Numbered from the stretch's first letter, positions 33,030 through 41,850 are shown. The stretch: 64,000 nucleotides of DNA from Sphingosinicella microcystinivorans (GCF_027941835.1 NZ_CP116005.1:3549501-3613500), one strand, 5' to 3'. Notes: generated from the letters alone by a model not told the origin. Made by a program: numbers and translations.

Positions 33030-33770
33030 ATGGGCGGCCAACCCGATCAAACTAAGGAAACACCCCTTCTCGACAGGGTTGCTGAGGCAATTTACCGAGT
33101 ACAGGTGGAAAACGCTGCCGCTCTGGTAGCCCAGTACGATTTTCAACTGGACCGACTTCAACGCGTATTCAATGTAATACCCTCAGAGTCCGATAGATCA
33201 TTGGCGGTTCTCGTATTTGCGCTTGCCGAAGATTTAATGCTCTGCGGCTTAGAATTTAACATGAAAGCGAACTGCCCAAAGGGCTGGGAAACTGCGACTT
33301 CCGGCAATGGGGTTTTGGCTACTGCCAGTGACCGCATTTCAATTCTAGAGCTTCTGGCGTGGATAACTCCTGCGGTGGCCTCGCAACTTCGCCTTATGAA
33401 AAACATCCGTAACCATTTCGCCCACCATGCTGACGTGAATGGTTTTGCCGATCAGAAGATTGCAGGTTGGGTCAGCTCAATGGAGCCATCCGAAAAGCCC
33501 ATTATCGACTTGATCCCTGAGGACAGGCGCGGCGAAATGCCGCCGCACAGCCCTCGTGAGCAGTTTGTGATAAGAGCGACAGTGGCAATCATATCGCTGG
33601 TAACTGATATCGCGGTCCTTCCGGCTGCCAGTGCCTTTAAAGTTCTGCCAAGGGATGTCATTGGCGGGGGAGACTTCGATAAGTTGCCCGACCCACTTAA
33701 ACAGCTTCGGCGCGTTGCTGCTGATGTTGCCCTAACGTGTATGCCCCGAAATCTCATATCGACGGGCTGA
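33030..33770 (+). CDS. MltR-like helical protein, hypothetical
   Basis: The protein has 246 residues. The N-terminal block with ESDRSLAVLVFALAEDLMLCGL and the motif LRLMKNIRNHFAHH resemble the MltR (mannitol repressor) family, in which IRNxFAH is conserved; HEPN-like helical proteins share it too. Base composition is visibly lower in GC than its neighbours, which points to transfer. GTG 33021 is an alternative start three codons upstream. No DNA-binding domain is seen. Confidence 0.5.
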   Translation: MGGQPDQTKETPLLDRVAEAIYRVQVENAAALVAQYDFQLDRLQRVFNVIPSESDRSLAVLVFALAEDLMLCGLEFNMKANCPKGWETATSGNGVLATASDRISILELLAWITPAVASQLRLMKNIRNHFAHHADVNGFADQKIAGWVSSMEPSEKPIIDLIPEDRRGEMPPHSPREQFVIRATVAIISLVTDIAVLPAASAFKVLPRDVIGGGDFDKLPDPLKQLRRVAADVALTCMPRNLISTG

Positions 33771-34168
33771 CCAGTTCAATTTTCGCAGCGATTTCGACTG
33801 CAAAACCCCTTCGGAATACGCCAAGGACGCCCGAAACGGCGTCTCAGGAAGTCCTACCTACCCCGAGGCCTCCTCGCGTTTTCTTGGCGCATTTTGAGGG
33901 TGTTTCTGAAGCAGGCCCGAAACGCTGCGCGCCGCCTGCCCTGCCTTGCCTGTCATTGATGCCGGGGAAAAGTGCCCCAAAAAGGGGCCCAAGAAATTTT
34001 GGGCACCACCACTTAATTATCTGAAAATAAACGAAAAAAATCCGTTGGCCGGGGAGACAGGATTCTAACGGTCCTTGCCTTTACTCACTGGCTAATTTTG
34101 CATTGTTTCCCGACAGTTCCCACCAATGGCGCTTGCCAAAACATTGAGAATGGCGAAGAATCCCGCCC
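33771..34168. other. Intergenic region with inverted repeats and a tRNA-like fragment
   Basis: No gene is supported in about 400 bases. It holds a GACGCC/GGCGTC hairpin at 33826-33843 just after the MltR-like gene, a larger inverted repeat at 33972-34006, and at about 34045-34071 a stretch whose reverse strand reads AGAATCCTGTCTCCCCGGCCA, like the 3' end of a tRNA. Composition drops to AT-rich around 34010-34040. Confidence 0.45.
33972..34006. repeat. Imperfect inverted repeat
   Basis: GTGCCCCAAAA at the left pairs with TTTTGGGCAC at the right; a nested GCCCC/GGGGC pair around AAAAA lies inside. It could be a terminator remnant or part of an element end. Confidence 0.5.
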
Positions 34169-35089
34169 ATGCGCACCGACATCGACCATCTGCCTGCCGC
34201 GAAGCAGCGTGAGCTTGAGCGCATCATCGAGATCATTTTCGACGAGTTTCGCGAGGCGACCGAGTACGCGGTCGGGCGGCGCAAGGGCGCGCAGATCCTT
34301 AAAATCGTCCTGTTCGGTAGCCATGCGCGCGGCGATTGGGTCGATGCGCCGCTGTCGGCGAACCAGTATAAGTCCGACTATGACATACTCATCATCGTCA
34401 GCCAGAAGGAGCTGACAGACCGCGCCGCCTATTGGGCGAAGGCTGAGGAACGGTTGATCCGGGCCTATACGATCGAGAAGACGCTGCGCACGCCGGTCAA
34501 TTTCATCGTCCACTCGCTGCACGAGGTGAACGATGGACTTGCCCACGGCCGCGTTTTCTTCATGGAAGTCGCCAAGGACGGTGTCGCGCTTTACGAGGCA
34601 GACGACCGCGAACTGCGCGCACCCCGACCCAAATCACCAGGAGAAGCCCTAGCGACGGCGAAAGAGTATTTTGAGGACGGCATAGCAAGCGCGATGTCGC
34701 GTCAGAAACTGGCGAAGTACGCTATGGGAGAAGGCTTGCTAAAGGACGCGGCGTTTGATTTGCACCAAACCACGGAGCGACTTTATTCCTGCCTTTTGCT
34801 CACACTGACATACTATACGCCTTACAATCACAATATCGCCTTCCTGCGTTCACTCGCTGAAGGACTGGACCGGCGCCTGTTCGGGATATGGCCCGAGGAC
34901 AATCGCCGCGAGCGCGCTATGTTTCAGAAACTGAAGGAAGCTTACACCAAGGCCCGCTACTCCAAGCACTACAAGATCACGGAAGAAGAGCTGGCATGGC
35001 TCGGCGCGCGCGTCGAGGAACTTGGCCGCGTTGTTCATCAGGTCTGTTCTGAGCGCATCGCCGAATTGGAAGCGGCCGCGAACAAATAA
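34169..35089 (+). CDS. Nucleotidyltransferase (MNT)-HEPN fusion protein
   Basis: The protein has 306 residues. The N-terminal Pol-beta-type nucleotidyltransferase shows GSHARGDW at about residue 50 and SDYDILII at about 69, so both metal-binding aspartates are present. The C-terminal HEPN domain (about 160-300) has KYAMGEGLLKDAAFDLHQTTE and ends with ARYSKHYKIT, an R-x3-H near the usual Rx4-6H RNase site. In MNT/HEPN toxin-antitoxin pairs the MNT AMPylates the HEPN RNase; here both are in one chain. It is followed after 223 bases by a second MNT-like gene. Confidence 0.85.
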   Translation: MRTDIDHLPAAKQRELERIIEIIFDEFREATEYAVGRRKGAQILKIVLFGSHARGDWVDAPLSANQYKSDYDILIIVSQKELTDRAAYWAKAEERLIRAYTIEKTLRTPVNFIVHSLHEVNDGLAHGRVFFMEVAKDGVALYEADDRELRAPRPKSPGEALATAKEYFEDGIASAMSRQKLAKYAMGEGLLKDAAFDLHQTTERLYSCLLLTLTYYTPYNHNIAFLRSLAEGLDRRLFGIWPEDNRRERAMFQKLKEAYTKARYSKHYKITEEELAWLGARVEELGRVVHQVCSERIAELEAAANK

Positions 35090-35312
35090 GCACCGCCATT
35101 GCCCGGAAACTTGCCGAACCGCCCGGATTCTGGCATATTCATCGCCACGGGATGGAATGACTGGCGGCCATCTCCGGGATAACCCTGCCAGGCATCATGG
35201 AGGCTCGGCCGCCACGGTCGGGCAGTTGCTGTAAGCCGCACAGCGGCACGCAGCGGACACCGCTTGCACCATCCGCGCATGAACGCGCGGACCGCTGGTG
35301 TGCGAGCTGCAT

Positions 35313-35801
35313 ATGACACCCCTTATCGACGTTTACGCGCGCGAGGTCGTGATGGCGCGCGTCGGCCATCTCATCCGCCGCAAGCAAAACGAGGTTGAAC
35401 GGATCGCGCGGATCGTGCGCGGCTGCTTCGACCCCGAACAGGTGCAGGCGCCCGAGCCGGGCCAGATCAAGCGGATCATCCTGATCGGCCCCTATGCGCG
35501 GCGCTCCTGGTATGAAGACCGGCACACGCTTGCCTTTTCCGACTACGAACTCTGGATCGTCGTCAACCATCCGCTGTTCACCGACGACCGCTGCTGGCGC
35601 CGCGCCCGCGCGACCATCGACCGCGAACTCGGCGACCGCTGTGCGGTCGATCTTCAAATCTACGCCAAGTCGGACGTTCGCACCGCCCGGGCCGAACGGG
35701 ATACGTTCATCCTCGACCGTATCGAGGCAGGCATCACGCTGTACCGCGCCTCGCGCGACGCACCGCTGAATGCGCGTGAACGCCGGAGGTCGCGGCCATG
35801 A
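35313..35801 (+). CDS. Degenerate MNT-like nucleotidyltransferase
   Basis: The protein has 162 residues. The fold signature IILIGPYARRSW (about residue 55) and FSDYELWIVVN (about 75) aligns with the MNT motif, but GS is changed to GP and the second metal-binding Asp to Glu, so catalysis is doubtful. ATG 35313 was preferred over GTG 35298. Its stop overlaps the sigma-factor ATG (ATGA), so the two are translated together. A regulatory or sensing role is inferred from the pairing. Confidence 0.6.
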   Translation: MTPLIDVYAREVVMARVGHLIRRKQNEVERIARIVRGCFDPEQVQAPEPGQIKRIILIGPYARRSWYEDRHTLAFSDYELWIVVNHPLFTDDRCWRRARATIDRELGDRCAVDLQIYAKSDVRTARAERDTFILDRIEAGITLYRASRDAPLNARERRRSRP

Positions 35802-36313
35802 CGCGCGATTTGACCGCCGCGTTCGAGGCCTTCTATCGGGCCGAGCAAGCGCGAGTGTTGCGTTACTTCAGGACGAGGGTCGGGCGCGATGACGCGCCCG
35901 ATCTTGTGCAGGAGACCTTCGCGCGCCTGCTGCGCAGCGGGGCTTTCGAGCGGATGGACAATCCACAGGCCTACCTTACCCGCTCCGCCCGCAATCTGCT
36001 GATCGACCGCGCGCGCCAGCAACAGCAGTCGCAAGCCGTCATCTTTCCCTTCGACGAAGGCTGCGACGCCCCCGTCTGCCCGGAACAGACATGGCAAATC
36101 GAGGAGGCGGACTTGCGGCGGGCTTATGGGCGGGCACTTCGTTCCCTGTCGCGCCGGACCCGGCGTGTTTTCATGATGCACCGGATGAGGCGCATGACCT
36201 ACACGGAGATTGCGAAACACCTCGGCATCGGCGACAAGGGCGTCCAACACCACATGAGCCTGGCGTTGATGCGGATTCGCCGAGCATTGACAGGCTGGAG
36301 TGTGGCTGGGTAG
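35798..36313 (+). CDS. FecI-like ECF sigma factor
   Basis: The protein has 171 residues. Region 2 is seen as FYRAEQARVLRYFRTRVGRD with DLVQETFARLLR, and region 4 as LRSLSRRTRRVFMMHRMRRM followed by TYTEIAKHLGIGDKGVQHHM. These match FecI-type sigma factors. FecI genes normally have a FecR anti-sigma gene and a TonB receptor downstream; neither follows here. Instead the gene is coupled to the MNT-like gene by a 4-base overlap, an unusual partner. Confidence 0.87.
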   Translation: MTRDLTAAFEAFYRAEQARVLRYFRTRVGRDDAPDLVQETFARLLRSGAFERMDNPQAYLTRSARNLLIDRARQQQQSQAVIFPFDEGCDAPVCPEQTWQIEEADLRRAYGRALRSLSRRTRRVFMMHRMRRMTYTEIAKHLGIGDKGVQHHMSLALMRIRRALTGWSVAG

Positions 36314-36390
36314 TCACACTTTGGCAGGGGCCTTTCCGGGGGCAGTTTGGTTTTCGAACTCCTCGCAAGGCCTTGTTTTCATAGAGGAAA

Positions 36391-36413
36391 TGAGCCGGAA
36401 TGCGATTCCGGCT
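36391..36413. terminator. Perfect 10-base hairpin after the sigma-factor gene
   Basis: GAGCCGGAAT pairs with ATTCCGGCTC across a 3-base GCG loop. There is no T tract, so this is either a weak terminator for the sigma operon or a protein-binding site. Confidence 0.45.
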
Positions 36414-36577
36414 CGGCTCCACGTTTTCCTGCATTGCTTCCCCTGCACCGAAGGCGTGCCGTCTTGCGGCCTGCATGGGTCTTGCCGCTCCCGTTACACA
36501 AGCAGGTTGAATTTTTCCAATCGGGATTGTCATTATCCTGAATGGCGAATCGCCGATGGGATGGGAGGGCGTTGCAG

Positions 36578-37753
36578 ATGATGAACCGGAAGATCGTTCG
36601 CTGGCTTGGACTTGCGCCCGCCGCGCTGTTGCTGGCCACCGCCGCGCCCCTGCCCGCGGCGGCCGAAAGCGCGCCGCGCATCGCGGCGAGCAAGGCCGCG
36701 ACCGCGGGGATCGACAAGGTGATGGCGGACGGGATCGCCAGCGGAGAGCTCGCGGGCGGCACGGTCGGCGTGATGAAGGACGGCAGGATCGTCTTCCTCA
36801 AGGGCTACGGTTATGCCGACCTCGAGGACGGGCAACCGGTGAAGGCGGACACGATCTTCCGCATCGGCTCGATCACCAAGCAGTTCACCACCGCGATGCT
36901 GATGATGCTCGTGGAGCGCGGCCAGCTTTCGCTCGGCGACCCGATCTCCAAGTATTTCCCGGATTTCCCCAAGGCCGACGGCATCACCGTCCGACACCTG
37001 CTCGATCACACCTCGGGCATCCACAGCTACACGGACAAGAATTTCCAGTTGCGCGGGTGGCGCGAGCACGACACGAAGGAAATGATCTCCTACATCGCGG
37101 GGCAGGACAATCTCACCGATTTCGCCGTGGGCGAGGACTATCGCTACAACAATTCGGCCTATGTGCTGGCGGCCGCCATCGTCGAGAAGCTGACCGGCAA
37201 GCCTTACGGCGCGGCGCTCGAAGAGATGATCACGAAGCCGCTCGGCCTCACGGACACGGCCTATGACGACGAGCGCGCGGTCGTGCCGCGCCGCGCCAAG
37301 GGCTACGGGCTGCGCGGCGACGTGCTCGCCAATCCGCTGCCGCTGTCGGTGAGCGTCGCGCACGGCGCGGGCGCGATGCGCTCGACCGCGGCGGACATGC
37401 TGCGCTGGCAGGACGCGCTGTTCTCCGGCAAGGTCGTGAAGCCCGAAAGCCTCGCGCTGATGATCGAGCCCGCGAAGCTGAAGGACGGGCGGCTGACGAG
37501 CGCGGTGCGCAAGCCCGATCCGAGCGGACGCGCGCCGCTGGAATACGGCCTCGGCCTCGCCGTGGGCGAACGCGACGGACGCCGCGTGATCGGCCACGGC
37601 GGCGCGATCAACGGCTTCAATTCGGCGCTTTACACCTACCCGGACGACAGGACGGCGATCGTGCTTCTCGTCAACACGGAGGGCGGCGCCAACCAGCGCT
37701 ACGACGACGTCGCCAAGGCATGGTTCGACGGCAACGGCGGAGCGAAGAAGTGA
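36578..37753 (+). CDS. Exported serine hydrolase of the class C beta-lactamase fold
   Basis: The protein has 391 residues. A signal peptide (APAALLLATAAPLPAAA) precedes the penicillin-binding fold: SITK as the SxxK nucleophile motif near residue 99, YNN as YxN near 190 and GHGGAI as the third motif near 332. Members hydrolyse D-amino-acid peptides or esters in the periplasm. GGGAGGG precedes two adjacent ATG codons (36578, 36581). It overlaps the next gene by 4 bases, suggesting a joint role in D-amino-acid substrate turnover. Confidence 0.85.
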   Translation: MMNRKIVRWLGLAPAALLLATAAPLPAAAESAPRIAASKAATAGIDKVMADGIASGELAGGTVGVMKDGRIVFLKGYGYADLEDGQPVKADTIFRIGSITKQFTTAMLMMLVERGQLSLGDPISKYFPDFPKADGITVRHLLDHTSGIHSYTDKNFQLRGWREHDTKEMISYIAGQDNLTDFAVGEDYRYNNSAYVLAAAIVEKLTGKPYGAALEEMITKPLGLTDTAYDDERAVVPRRAKGYGLRGDVLANPLPLSVSVAHGAGAMRSTAADMLRWQDALFSGKVVKPESLALMIEPAKLKDGRLTSAVRKPDPSGRAPLEYGLGLAVGERDGRRVIGHGGAINGFNSALYTYPDDRTAIVLLVNTEGGANQRYDDVAKAWFDGNGGAKK

Positions 37754-39678
37754 CGGGCATCCCGAACATGCGCGCCGCGGGCGCGGCCCTGCTTCTCGCC
37801 GCGTCGGCGCTCTCAACCCCGGCGCTTGCAAGGGATGCCGCCTACGACATCGTCATCAGGGGCGGCACCATCGTCGACGGCAGCGGCCTTGCCGCCTATC
37901 GCGGCGACGTCGCCATCGCGGACGGGCACATCGTGGCGGTGGGCGATGTCGGCAAGGCGAAGGCCGCGCGGACCATCGACGCCGCCGGGCTCGTCGTCGC
38001 GCCGGGCTTCATCAACATCCACAGCCATGCCGAGCCGGACGGCGTTTCGACCGCGGTCAACATGCTGACGCAGGGCGTCACCACGGAGATCATCAACGCC
38101 GACGGCGGGGGCGGCAGCGACATCGCGAAGCAGCTTCCGGAGATGGCGGCGAACGGCCTTGCCGAGAACATCGGCGCCTACACGGGCTTCAACGCGGTGT
38201 GGCGCGACGCGATGGGCGACCGCGACCTGCGCCCGACACCCAAGCAGATCGCGTCCATGCAGGCCGCGCTCGAAAAGAACCTGAAGGCGGGCGCGTGGGG
38301 CGTCGCATCGGGGCTCGACTACCGGCCGTCCTATTACGCGAAGCCCGAGGAGGTGATCGAGATCGTCTCCGTCGCGAAGCCCTGGCGCACCAATTTCCCC
38401 AACCACGACCGGCTGCGCCCCGAGGACGATCTCAGCTCCTTCAAGGGCATGGAGGAGACCGTTACCATCGGCGAGAAGGCCGGCCTCGTTCCCGTCATTA
38501 CGCACATCAAGAGCGCGGGCAAGGAGCGCGGCAACGCGCCGAAGGTGCTCGAAATGGTCTCCGCCGCCACCGCCCGCGGGGCGTGGACGGCGATCGACAT
38601 CTACCCCTACCTCGCCGGGCAGACGATGCTGCAGGCCTTCCTCGTGCCCGGCTGGGCGGCGGACGGCGGACGGGACGCCATGCTCGCGCGCTTCAGGGAC
38701 CCGAAGCTCCGCCCGCAGCTCGTCGAGGCGGCCGAATATGCGATGGAGACCCGCCTCGGCGGCGCCGAGGGCATCGCCCTCCCCGACCTCGGCAAGCGGC
38801 TGACCGACATCATGGCCGAGGAGAACGTCCGCGCCGGTGAAGCCGTGCTCCGCACGCTGGAGAAGGACCCCTTCACCCGCGCCAACATGACGTTCGGCGA
38901 CGAGGCGGACGTGATCACCTTCCTCAAGTACCCGGACACCGCCGTCGCCTGCGATTGCGGCGCCTCGATCAAGAATCGCGGCCATCCGCGCTACTTCGGC
39001 AGCTTCCCCAAGATCCTCGGCCACTACGTGCGCGACACCGGCACGATCACGATGGAGGACGCCGTCCGCAAGATGAGCGCGCTGCCCGCCGCGATCATCG
39101 GCATGGTCGACCGCGGCCACATCGCGCCCGGGATGCGCGCCGACGTGACGCTGTTCGACCCCGTGGCCGTCCGCGACCACGCGACGTTCGACGCGCCGAC
39201 GCTGCCGTCCGACGGCATCCGCCACGTGATCGTCAACGGCGTTCCGGCGCTCGCCGACGGCGCGGCGACCGGTGCGAAGGCGGGCGCGGTGCTGCTGCGC
39301 GACGCCCACATGCCGAGCCGCCCGATGAACAGCGCGGCGAAGGCGCGCGCCTTCACGGCGAGCGGGCAATCGCCGGATTACAGCGTGGCCGTCGCGGCGA
39401 AGCAGGGTGCGGGCGAACGCTTCGCCACGGGCACTGTGAAGCTCACCGATGCGAAATCGGGCACGGTGTGGACCGCCGACCGGCTCGGCGTCGTCCAGAC
39501 CACGAAGGGCTGGGCGAGCGTCACGGCGGTGCTGAAGGACAAGGCCGGCAACCGGAAGGCCGCGACGCTGACGCTCGACCGGGCGGACGGCGGCGCGGAA
39601 ACGCCGGTGGTTTCCGTCGCGTTCGGAAACGCGCCCGCCGCGATCGTTCCCGCACAAGGCGCGATTCAGGGCGAGTGA
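37750..39678 (+). CDS. Exported N-acyl-D-amino-acid deacylase / D-aminoacylase-like amidohydrolase
   Basis: The protein has 642 residues. Signal peptide (MRAAGAALLLAASALSTPALA) is near the start. The metal site begins with NIHSHAE, and TEIINADGGGG, VITHIKSAG and CDCGASIKNRGHPRYFGSFP are typical of the D-aminoacylase group. GTG 37750 is favoured because GGAG sits at a good distance and the codon overlaps the upstream stop (GTGA); ATG 37768 is the alternative. Probably it frees D-amino acids in the periplasm together with the serine hydrolase. Confidence 0.85.
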   Translation: MTGIPNMRAAGAALLLAASALSTPALARDAAYDIVIRGGTIVDGSGLAAYRGDVAIADGHIVAVGDVGKAKAARTIDAAGLVVAPGFINIHSHAEPDGVSTAVNMLTQGVTTEIINADGGGGSDIAKQLPEMAANGLAENIGAYTGFNAVWRDAMGDRDLRPTPKQIASMQAALEKNLKAGAWGVASGLDYRPSYYAKPEEVIEIVSVAKPWRTNFPNHDRLRPEDDLSSFKGMEETVTIGEKAGLVPVITHIKSAGKERGNAPKVLEMVSAATARGAWTAIDIYPYLAGQTMLQAFLVPGWAADGGRDAMLARFRDPKLRPQLVEAAEYAMETRLGGAEGIALPDLGKRLTDIMAEENVRAGEAVLRTLEKDPFTRANMTFGDEADVITFLKYPDTAVACDCGASIKNRGHPRYFGSFPKILGHYVRDTGTITMEDAVRKMSALPAAIIGMVDRGHIAPGMRADVTLFDPVAVRDHATFDAPTLPSDGIRHVIVNGVPALADGAATGAKAGAVLLRDAHMPSRPMNSAAKARAFTASGQSPDYSVAVAAKQGAGERFATGTVKLTDAKSGTVWTADRLGVVQTTKGWASVTAVLKDKAGNRKAATLTLDRADGGAETPVVSVAFGNAPAAIVPAQGAIQGE

Positions 39679-39797
39679 CGCCGCCCGACCGGCAATTTGC
39701 GGGTGGAGAATCGCGCTCCAGCAGTTAGACAGGGCGCGATTTTCCAAAGTTCGGTTCGAGCCTCGGCCTCGGCACGAACATTCCGGCAGGAGCAGCC

Positions 39798-40502
39798 ATG
39801 ATCGAAGCCGAATGGTGGGATGCAGACGATTCCGCCGAACTCGCCGCATCGGCGGCGGGCGACATCCAGTTCATCATCGAGAGCGCCATCGACGCGCGCG
39901 GGCAGGCGCTGATCGCCGTCCCCGGCGGCGGTGTCGCGCTGGTCGTGCTTGCGGAGGTCGCCAAGGCGAAGCTCGACTGGAAGCGCGTCACCGTCGTGCC
40001 GACCGGCGACTGCATCGTCCCCGTCGACAGCCCGCTCTCGGCCGCCGCGGCGCTCGCCCGCATCTTCCTGCCGAAGGGCGCGCGCGTGCTGCCGATCGGC
40101 AGCGACAACGCCGACTACAAGGCGGCGGGGCGCGCCGCCGACGCGCGGCTTCAGGACCTGCAATGGCCACCCGACCTCGTGTGGCTGGACGTCGGCGCGA
40201 ACGGCGAGACGGCGGGCATCTTCCGCGGCCCCGATCTCGACGAGGCGCTGAACGGCCCGAAGGCCCGCCGCGCCATCGGCGTGATGCCCGATCCGATGCC
40301 GAAGGACGCGCCGCACGCGCGCGTGACGCTCACCCGCGCGGCGATCGTTTCGGCGCGCACGCTGATCGTCGCGCTCGAAGGCGACGCGGCGAAGGCGCTG
40401 CTCGAAAAGGCGCTGGAGGACGGGCCGCTTTCCGACACGCCGATCGGCCGCGTGCTCGCCGAAGTGACCGTGCCCGTCGACATCCACTGGTGCCCCGCCT
40501 GA
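39798..40502 (+). CDS. pgl: 6-Phosphogluconolactonase
   Basis: The protein has 234 residues. It shows the N-terminal ALIAVPGGGVALVVL segment, WKRVTVVPTGDCIVP and LDVGANGETAGIFRGPDLDEAL, characteristic of the NagB/Pgl fold. It hydrolyses 6-phosphogluconolactone ahead of the Entner-Doudoroff step in the cytoplasm. The next gene, glk, begins 7 bases later, so the two are one operon; zwf and edd, often in the same cluster, are not in this window. Confidence 0.9.
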   Translation: MIEAEWWDADDSAELAASAAGDIQFIIESAIDARGQALIAVPGGGVALVVLAEVAKAKLDWKRVTVVPTGDCIVPVDSPLSAAAALARIFLPKGARVLPIGSDNADYKAAGRAADARLQDLQWPPDLVWLDVGANGETAGIFRGPDLDEALNGPKARRAIGVMPDPMPKDAPHARVTLTRAAIVSARTLIVALEGDAAKALLEKALEDGPLSDTPIGRVLAEVTVPVDIHWCPA

Positions 40503-40509
40503 CGGCGCG

Positions 40510-41457
40510 ATGAGGATCGTCGCAGCCGACATCGGCGGCACGCACGCCCGCTTCGCGATCGCAGAGGTCGCAGGCGGCAGGTGCCGCGAACTCGGCGAGC
40601 CGGTGACGCTGAAAAGCGGAGACTTCGAAGGCATCGAGGCGGCATGGGCCGCCCTTCCCGCCGCGTTCGGCCACGCGCTGCCGGAGGCGGCGTCCATCGC
40701 CGTCGCAGCGCCCATCGAGGGCGAGGTGCTCGCCTTCGTCAACAACGACTGGAAAATCCGGCGCGCAGGGCTCGCCGAGCGGCTCGGCCTCCGGGCGCTG
40801 ACGCTGCTCAACGATTTCGGCGCGATGGCGCACGGCGTCGCGGCGCTGGGGCACGACGCCACCGAGCACCTGTTCGGCCCCGACACGCCGCTTCCCGCCG
40901 ACCATCCGGTGAGCGTGATCGGGCCGGGCACCGGCCTCGGCAGCGCCATCCTGCTCCGGCGCGGCGGCCGTATCGAGGTCGTGGAGACGGAGGCCGCGCA
41001 CATCGCGTTCGCGCCGCTCGACGCGACCGAGGAAGCGATGATGCCCGCGCTGAGGCGGATGTACGGCCGCGTCTCCAGCGAGCGCCTCGTCTCCGGGCCG
41101 GGCCTCGCCGCGATCCGGGAGGCGCTCGATCCCGACGCCGCGCCGATGACGGACGCCGATCTCTGGGCCGCCGCGCTCGCGGGCGATGAGGCGGAAGCGT
41201 TCGACCGCTTCGCGATGATCTACGGCGCGGTCGCGGGCGACATCGCGCTCGCGCACGGCGCGATGGGCGTGGCGGTCGTCGGCGGGCTTTCGAACCGGGC
41301 GAAGGCCCGGCTTCGTGCCTCGGGCTTCCACGCGCGCTTCATCGACAAGGGGCGCTACGAGGGGAGGATGCTGCGGATTCCGGTACGGCTGGTGACGCAC
41401 ATGCACACCGGCCTCGTCGGCGCGGCGGCGGCCTTCGCGCAGGACTGCGCGGACTAG
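40510..41457 (+). CDS. glk: Glucokinase
   Basis: The protein has 315 residues. The phosphate-binding ADIGGTHARFAI opens the protein; LLNDFGAMAHG holds the catalytic Asp, and VIGPGTGLGSAIL and ETEAAHIAFAP follow. It phosphorylates glucose with ATP in the cytoplasm, feeding the Entner-Doudoroff pathway with pgl. A strong terminator begins directly after its stop. Confidence 0.95.
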   Translation: MRIVAADIGGTHARFAIAEVAGGRCRELGEPVTLKSGDFEGIEAAWAALPAAFGHALPEAASIAVAAPIEGEVLAFVNNDWKIRRAGLAERLGLRALTLLNDFGAMAHGVAALGHDATEHLFGPDTPLPADHPVSVIGPGTGLGSAILLRRGGRIEVVETEAAHIAFAPLDATEEAMMPALRRMYGRVSSERLVSGPGLAAIREALDPDAAPMTDADLWAAALAGDEAEAFDRFAMIYGAVAGDIALAHGAMGVAVVGGLSNRAKARLRASGFHARFIDKGRYEGRMLRIPVRLVTHMHTGLVGAAAAFAQDCAD

Positions 41458-41490
41458 ACTCGTTCCGGTTCGGACCGAACCGGAACGAGT
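41458..41490 (+). terminator. Intrinsic terminator of the pgl-glk operon
   Basis: ACTCGTTCCGGTTCGG and its exact complement meet around a single central base, giving a 16-base stem right after the stop, with CTTTTTGTTTTT about 10 bases further on. Confidence 0.9.
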
Positions 41491-41511
41491 CTGGTTTCCT
41501 TTTTGTTTTTC

Positions 41512-41555
41512 GTGATTTCCGAGTCGGCAGGTGAGTCCACCTGCCTCGAAATCAC
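41512..41555 (-). terminator. Hairpin after the PilZ gene
   Basis: GTGATTTC-GAG-GGCAGGTG on the left pairs with CACCTGCC-GAAATCAC on the right around AGTC. On the reverse strand the upstream AAAAACAAAAAG of the first terminator reads as a poor tail, so its termination strength is uncertain. Confidence 0.6.
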
Positions 41556-41556
41556 T

Positions 41557-41850
41557 CTAGCTCGCGGCGGCCATGCGCCGTTCGTGCGCTTCCGCGATCT
41601 CGTCGGTGAAGCGGACGCCGAGCTCGCCGTCGGCGAAGCGGACGACCACGGCGGGCCGCGCGCCCATGCGCACGCTCGTCAGTATGATCGGCTCGCCGAT
41701 CGCGATCTGCTCGTGCGTGGCGAGGCGGGCGCCCGTCATCGAGAGGTCGATCACGCGCGCCGTCAGGTAGCCGCGGCGATACTCGATCCCGGCAAGATAG
41801 TTGGTCGCGGCCCGCGCCGCTTTCCGCTTGTTATCGGCAGCGTTCGACAT
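41557..41850 (-). CDS. PilZ-domain protein
   Basis: The protein has 97 residues, with KRKAAR as a candidate RxxxR start, then VIDLSMTGARLAT matching the (D/N)xSxxG motif of PilZ domains, which bind cyclic di-GMP. It is a single-domain cytoplasmic adaptor. The gene is isolated between glk and the thiolase, on the opposite strand to glk, with only short gaps. Binding is inferred; the first arginine spacing is not perfect. Confidence 0.75.
   Translation of the reverse strand: MSNAADNKRKAARAATNYLAGIEYRRGYLTARVIDLSMTGARLATHEQIAIGEPIILTSVRMGARPAVVVRFADGELGVRFTDEIAEAHERRMAAAS

Noticed and set aside
30090-34120. Shared 12-mer GTTTCCCGACAG at about 34105 and in reverse at about 30090
   Set aside because: No structure around either copy supports a common role; a match of this length can arise by chance among many comparisons.
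37813-39849. Reverse-strand open frame of 678 codons opposite the amidohydrolase gene
   Set aside because: Composition is typical of antisense to GC-rich codons (HADRRDDE-like runs); no domain is visible and the amidohydrolase is clear.
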